From positions 1,674,001-1,738,000 of the forward strand of contig NZ_CP127409.1 in NCBI RefSeq assembly GCF_030291135.1: a DNA stretch of 64,000 nucleotides, given 5' to 3'. Shown piece by piece: positions 61,627-64,000 of this stretch. Numbering within the stretch: position 1 is the stretch's first letter; every line of letters starts with the position of its first letter. The translations under genes were made by a program, and so were the position numbers. Source of the stretch: Rhodanobacter thiooxydans (GTDB lineage: Bacteria > Pseudomonadota > Gammaproteobacteria > Xanthomonadales > Rhodanobacteraceae). The notes below the pieces were generated by a model that did no database searches, was not told the origin of the DNA, and worked only from the letters and a program-made list of their open reading frames with translations.

Positions 61627-62517
61627 TCAGTCACGGAAGCGCTTGAGCAGGTCGGCGTACGCGTCGATGCGCCGGTCGCGCAGGAACGGCCAGATCCGCC
61701 GCACGTGCTCGCTGCGCGCCAGGTCGACCTCGACCAGCAGCAGTTCGTGCGCGTCGGTGCCAGCCTGGGCCAGCAACTCGCCCTGCGGGCCGGCGACAAA
61801 ACTCGACCCCCAGAACTGGATACCGGCGCCCACGCCCGAAGGATCGGCCTCGAAGCCGGTGCGGTTGCACGACAGCAGCGGCAGGCCGTTGGCCACGGCG
61901 TGGCCACGCTGCACGGTGGTCCACGCATCGCGCTGGCGGTCCTTTTCGGCCTGGCCGTCGTTCGGGTCCCAGCCGATCGCGGTGGGGTAGAGCAGCAGTT
62001 CGGCGCCGGCCAGCGCCATCAGGCGTGCTGCTTCCGGATACCACTGGTCCCAGCACACCAGCACGCCGAGGCGGCCGACCGACGTGTCGATCGGTTCGAA
62101 GCCGAGGTCACCCGGGGTGAAGTAGAACTTCTCGTAGAACGCCGGGTCGTCCGGGATGTGCATCTTGCGATAGGTGCCGGCGATCGCCGACGAGCGGTCG
62201 AACACCACCGCGGTGTTGTGGTACAGGCCGGCGGCGCGGCGCTCGAACAGCGAGGCGACGACGACCAGCTTCAACTCCTCGGCCAGCATGCCGATGCGCG
62301 CGGTGCCCGGGCCGGGAATGCTCTCGGCCTGGTCGAAGATCTCCACCGATTCGTGCTGGCAGAAGTACGGGCCGTTGTGCAGCTCCTGCAGCAGCACCAG
62401 TTCGGCGCCGGCCGCCGCCGCTTGGCGCAGGCCGGCTTCGATTGCGTCCAGGTTGGCGTCGCGGCTGCCGCGGTCGGTTTCCTGCAGCAGCGCGACCTTG
62501 AGGGTCTTGCGGGTCAT
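61627..62517 (-). CDS. aguB: N-carbamoylputrescine amidase
   Basis: A 296-residue nitrilase-fold hydrolase with the catalytic triad Glu45 (LLLQELHNGPYF), Lys118 (TYRKMHIPD) and Cys155 (VLVCWDQWYPEAARL). The FCQHE and TPGDLGFEP blocks match the AguB subgroup. It hydrolyses N-carbamoylputrescine to putrescine, CO2 and ammonia. The adjacent aguA gene completes the agmatine route. Confidence 0.94.
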   Translation of the reverse strand: MTRKTLKVALLQETDRGSRDANLDAIEAGLRQAAAAGAELVLLQELHNGPYFCQHESVEIFDQAESIPGPGTARIGMLAEELKLVVVASLFERRAAGLYHNTAVVFDRSSAIAGTYRKMHIPDDPAFYEKFYFTPGDLGFEPIDTSVGRLGVLVCWDQWYPEAARLMALAGAELLLYPTAIGWDPNDGQAEKDRQRDAWTTVQRGHAVANGLPLLSCNRTGFEADPSGVGAGIQFWGSSFVAGPQGELLAQAGTDAHELLLVEVDLARSEHVRRIWPFLRDRRIDAYADLLKRFRD

Positions 62518-62574
62518 CGGCGTGAATCCTCGGCGTGTCGCCAGGCGTAGACCGTGCAGTTTAGCCGATGCGGC

Positions 62575-63609
62575 TCAGGCCAGCCCGGCGGGCAGCTGCA
62601 TGGTGATGCAGTGCAGGCTGCCGTTCTGCCAGATCAGCGGGCGGCATGGCACCTGCACCACGACCCGGCCCGGGTGCGCGGCGCCGATGATGCGCGCGGC
62701 GTCATCGTCGGCCTCGTCGCCATAGGCGGGCACCAGCACGGCGCCGTTGACGATCAGGTAGTTCGCGTAGGACGCGGCGAGCCGGCGGCCCTCGTCGACG
62801 ATTGGCTGCGCCCACGGCAGCGGATACAACTGGTACGGACGGCCGTCGGCTGTGCGCAGCGCCGCCAGCTCGGCCGCCATGCGCTGCAGCTCGTCGTGGT
62901 GCGGGTCGCCGGGATCGTCGCAGGCCTGGAACACGATGCGCTCGCCGGGGGCGAAGCGGGCGAGGGTGTCGATGTGCGCGTCGGTGTCGTCGCCTTCGAG
63001 GTAGCCGTAGTCTAGCCACAGCACGCGGTCGGCGTGCAGGCCGTCGCGCAGGATCGCGCTCATTTCCTCGCGCGACTGCTCCGGGTGACGCTGCACCAGG
63101 CAGCGCCAGGTGGTGAGGATGGTGCCGCTGCCGTCGCTCTCGATGCCACCGCCTTCCAGCGCCCAGTCGATGCGCCTGTGCGCGGCATGGCCGAACACGC
63201 CGGCCTGCACCAGCCCGGCGACCAGCGCGTCGTCCTGCGCGGCGCCGAACTTGCCACCCCAGCCGGTGAAGCGGAAGTCGGTGAGCTGAAAGCCTTCTGC
63301 CCCACCTCGCAGCGTGATCGGGCCGGAGTCGCGCAGCCAGGTGTCGTCGTAGGGCAGCTCGACGAAGCGGATCCTGGCGAGATCCACGCGGGCGTCGCGC
63401 AATTGCGACTGCACGTGCGCGCGCAGTGCAACATCCGCGACCACGATGATCAGCGGCTGGAACCGGGTCACCGCGACGGCCAGCGCCACGTAGGTGGTTT
63501 CCACCGCGACCAGCCGTTCAGCCCAGTCGGTACCGGTGTGCGGCCACGCGATCAGCACCGCGGCCTGCGGTTCCCATTCCGCCGGCAGGCGCAGGGAGTG
63601 GTCGGTCAT
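62575..63609 (-). CDS. aguA: Agmatine deiminase
   Basis: A 344-residue Porphyromonas-type peptidylarginine-deiminase-fold enzyme from the ATG at 63609 (MTDHSLRLPAEWEPQAAVLI). Active-site blocks are DDTWLRDSGP, WALEGGGIESDGSGTILTT, YLEGDDTDAHIDTLARF and the nucleophile Cys334 in GSLHCITMQ. It converts agmatine to N-carbamoylputrescine, which AguB, encoded 57 nt downstream, hydrolyses. The pair is a putrescine biosynthesis unit. Confidence 0.95.
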   Translation of the reverse strand: MTDHSLRLPAEWEPQAAVLIAWPHTGTDWAERLVAVETTYVALAVAVTRFQPLIIVVADVALRAHVQSQLRDARVDLARIRFVELPYDDTWLRDSGPITLRGGAEGFQLTDFRFTGWGGKFGAAQDDALVAGLVQAGVFGHAAHRRIDWALEGGGIESDGSGTILTTWRCLVQRHPEQSREEMSAILRDGLHADRVLWLDYGYLEGDDTDAHIDTLARFAPGERIVFQACDDPGDPHHDELQRMAAELAALRTADGRPYQLYPLPWAQPIVDEGRRLAASYANYLIVNGAVLVPAYGDEADDDAARIIGAAHPGRVVVQVPCRPLIWQNGSLHCITMQLPAGLA

Positions 63610-63715
63610 GCTGGCGGCCTCATGCGGGGAAGGGCCGCACATTGTACGACGCGGGAACCGCACACATGAGAACGCGGCCCGTGTCACCACGGGCCGCGTC
63701 GTTCGTGTCATTGAT

Positions 63716-64000
63716 TCAGTTGACGTCCGCCGGGTTGGTATTGTTGCCGGCCGGCGTGTTGAGCACCGCGTGGATCACGTGGCTGTGTTCGAAGTACACG
63801 ATGAAGTTCGCGTATTCCCAGCGGTTGATCTGCGGGTGCTTCTTGCTGTCGCCGCCGCGCGGCGAGAGCTTGCGCTGCGGCGCGCCCCAGGTCTTCTCGA
63901 CCTGGGCCATGCTCAGCCCACGCTTGGGCAGGTTCATGTCCTTTTCCTGCTGCACGCGGTGGATCAGCAGGCTGTCGCCGTGTCCGCGCGACTGGGCCGC
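63716..64000 (-). CDS. Conserved hypothetical protein, C-terminal part (5' end outside window)
   Basis: The minus frame is open to the window edge. The visible 94 residues include GDSLLIHRVQQEKDMNLPKRG, SMAQVEKTWGAPQRKLSP and NRWEYANFIVYFEHSHVIHAVL. The MxxVEKxWGAPxxKLxPxGGxS..HPxINRWxYxxFxVYFE layout is a small conserved protein of related genera, probably exported, of unknown role. An internal start at 63955 or 63937 is unlikely because the homology-like pattern begins upstream. Confidence 0.6.
   Translation of the reverse strand, partial: AAQSRGHGDSLLIHRVQQEKDMNLPKRGLSMAQVEKTWGAPQRKLSPRGGDSKKHPQINRWEYANFIVYFEHSHVIHAVLNTPAGNNTNPADVN

Overview
The window looks like chromosome from a GC-rich gammaproteobacterium of the Xanthomonadales/Rhodanobacteraceae type (Rhodanobacter/Dyella-like). 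That placement is an inference from gene content and overall character, not a database match. Supporting it are large TonB-dependent receptors, housekeeping genes such as hflD, rnt, clpS-clpA-infA, rlmB and uvrC-pgsA, and a phosphate-specific porin beside the pst operon. Gene density is high and most open frames opposite the real genes are GC-driven shadows. Layout, left to right. (1) 1-1330: 5' part of gcvP (minus) behind a tandem glycine riboswitch. (2) 1451-13466: a VOC protein, then an envelope/transport block: three YncE-like beta-propellers, a TonB-dependent receptor (TBDR) and an MFS transporter, diverging from an OmpR-type two-component system. (3) 13467-14772: decayed DNA holding a frameshifted IS30-type transposase and the C-terminal stump of a short-chain dehydrogenase. 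(4) 14773-24491: a carbohydrate-utilisation locus: GH3 glycosidase, a predicted alpha/alpha-barrel glycosidase, a large TBDR, and a divergent LacI regulator with paired palindromic operators followed by an MFS sugar transporter. (5) 24585-28902: tRNA-Leu(CAG), rnr-rlmB, a small membrane protein and gdx/sugE behind a guanidine-II riboswitch. (6) 29007-35808: pstSCAB-phoU, rnt and an OprO/P-like porin, with candidate Pho boxes. (7) 35941-50720: housekeeping genes hflD, mnmA, nudJ, clpS, clpA, infA, an FHA-domain protein, serC-pheA-aroA-kdsB, uvrC, pgsA, three tRNA genes (2 Gly, 1 Cys) and an HU-like protein. (8) 50854-60221: a 9.4-kb integrated element in tRNA-Leu(TAA). (9) 60313-64000: a TraB-family protein, aguB-aguA (agmatine to putrescine) and the 3' part of a secreted hypothetical gene. 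The most unusual part is the element in (8). It has a tyrosine integrase, an AlpA-like helix-turn-helix protein, a primase-polymerase/helicase, a second small HTH protein, an HK97-type prohead protease and major capsid protein, and a small-terminase-like protein, all in one overlapping minus-strand operon. It also carries two small lipoprotein genes. No portal, large terminase, tail or lysis gene is visible. This is the gene logic of a phage satellite (P4/PICI-like, closest in concept to capsid-forming PICIs) in a very reduced form. Five perfect copies of an 8-bp repeat at the 3' end of the primase gene may be its replication origin. Integration occurred in the anticodon-loop region of tRNA-Leu, so the element supplies a new 3' half of the tRNA and the displaced half is left at the far end.
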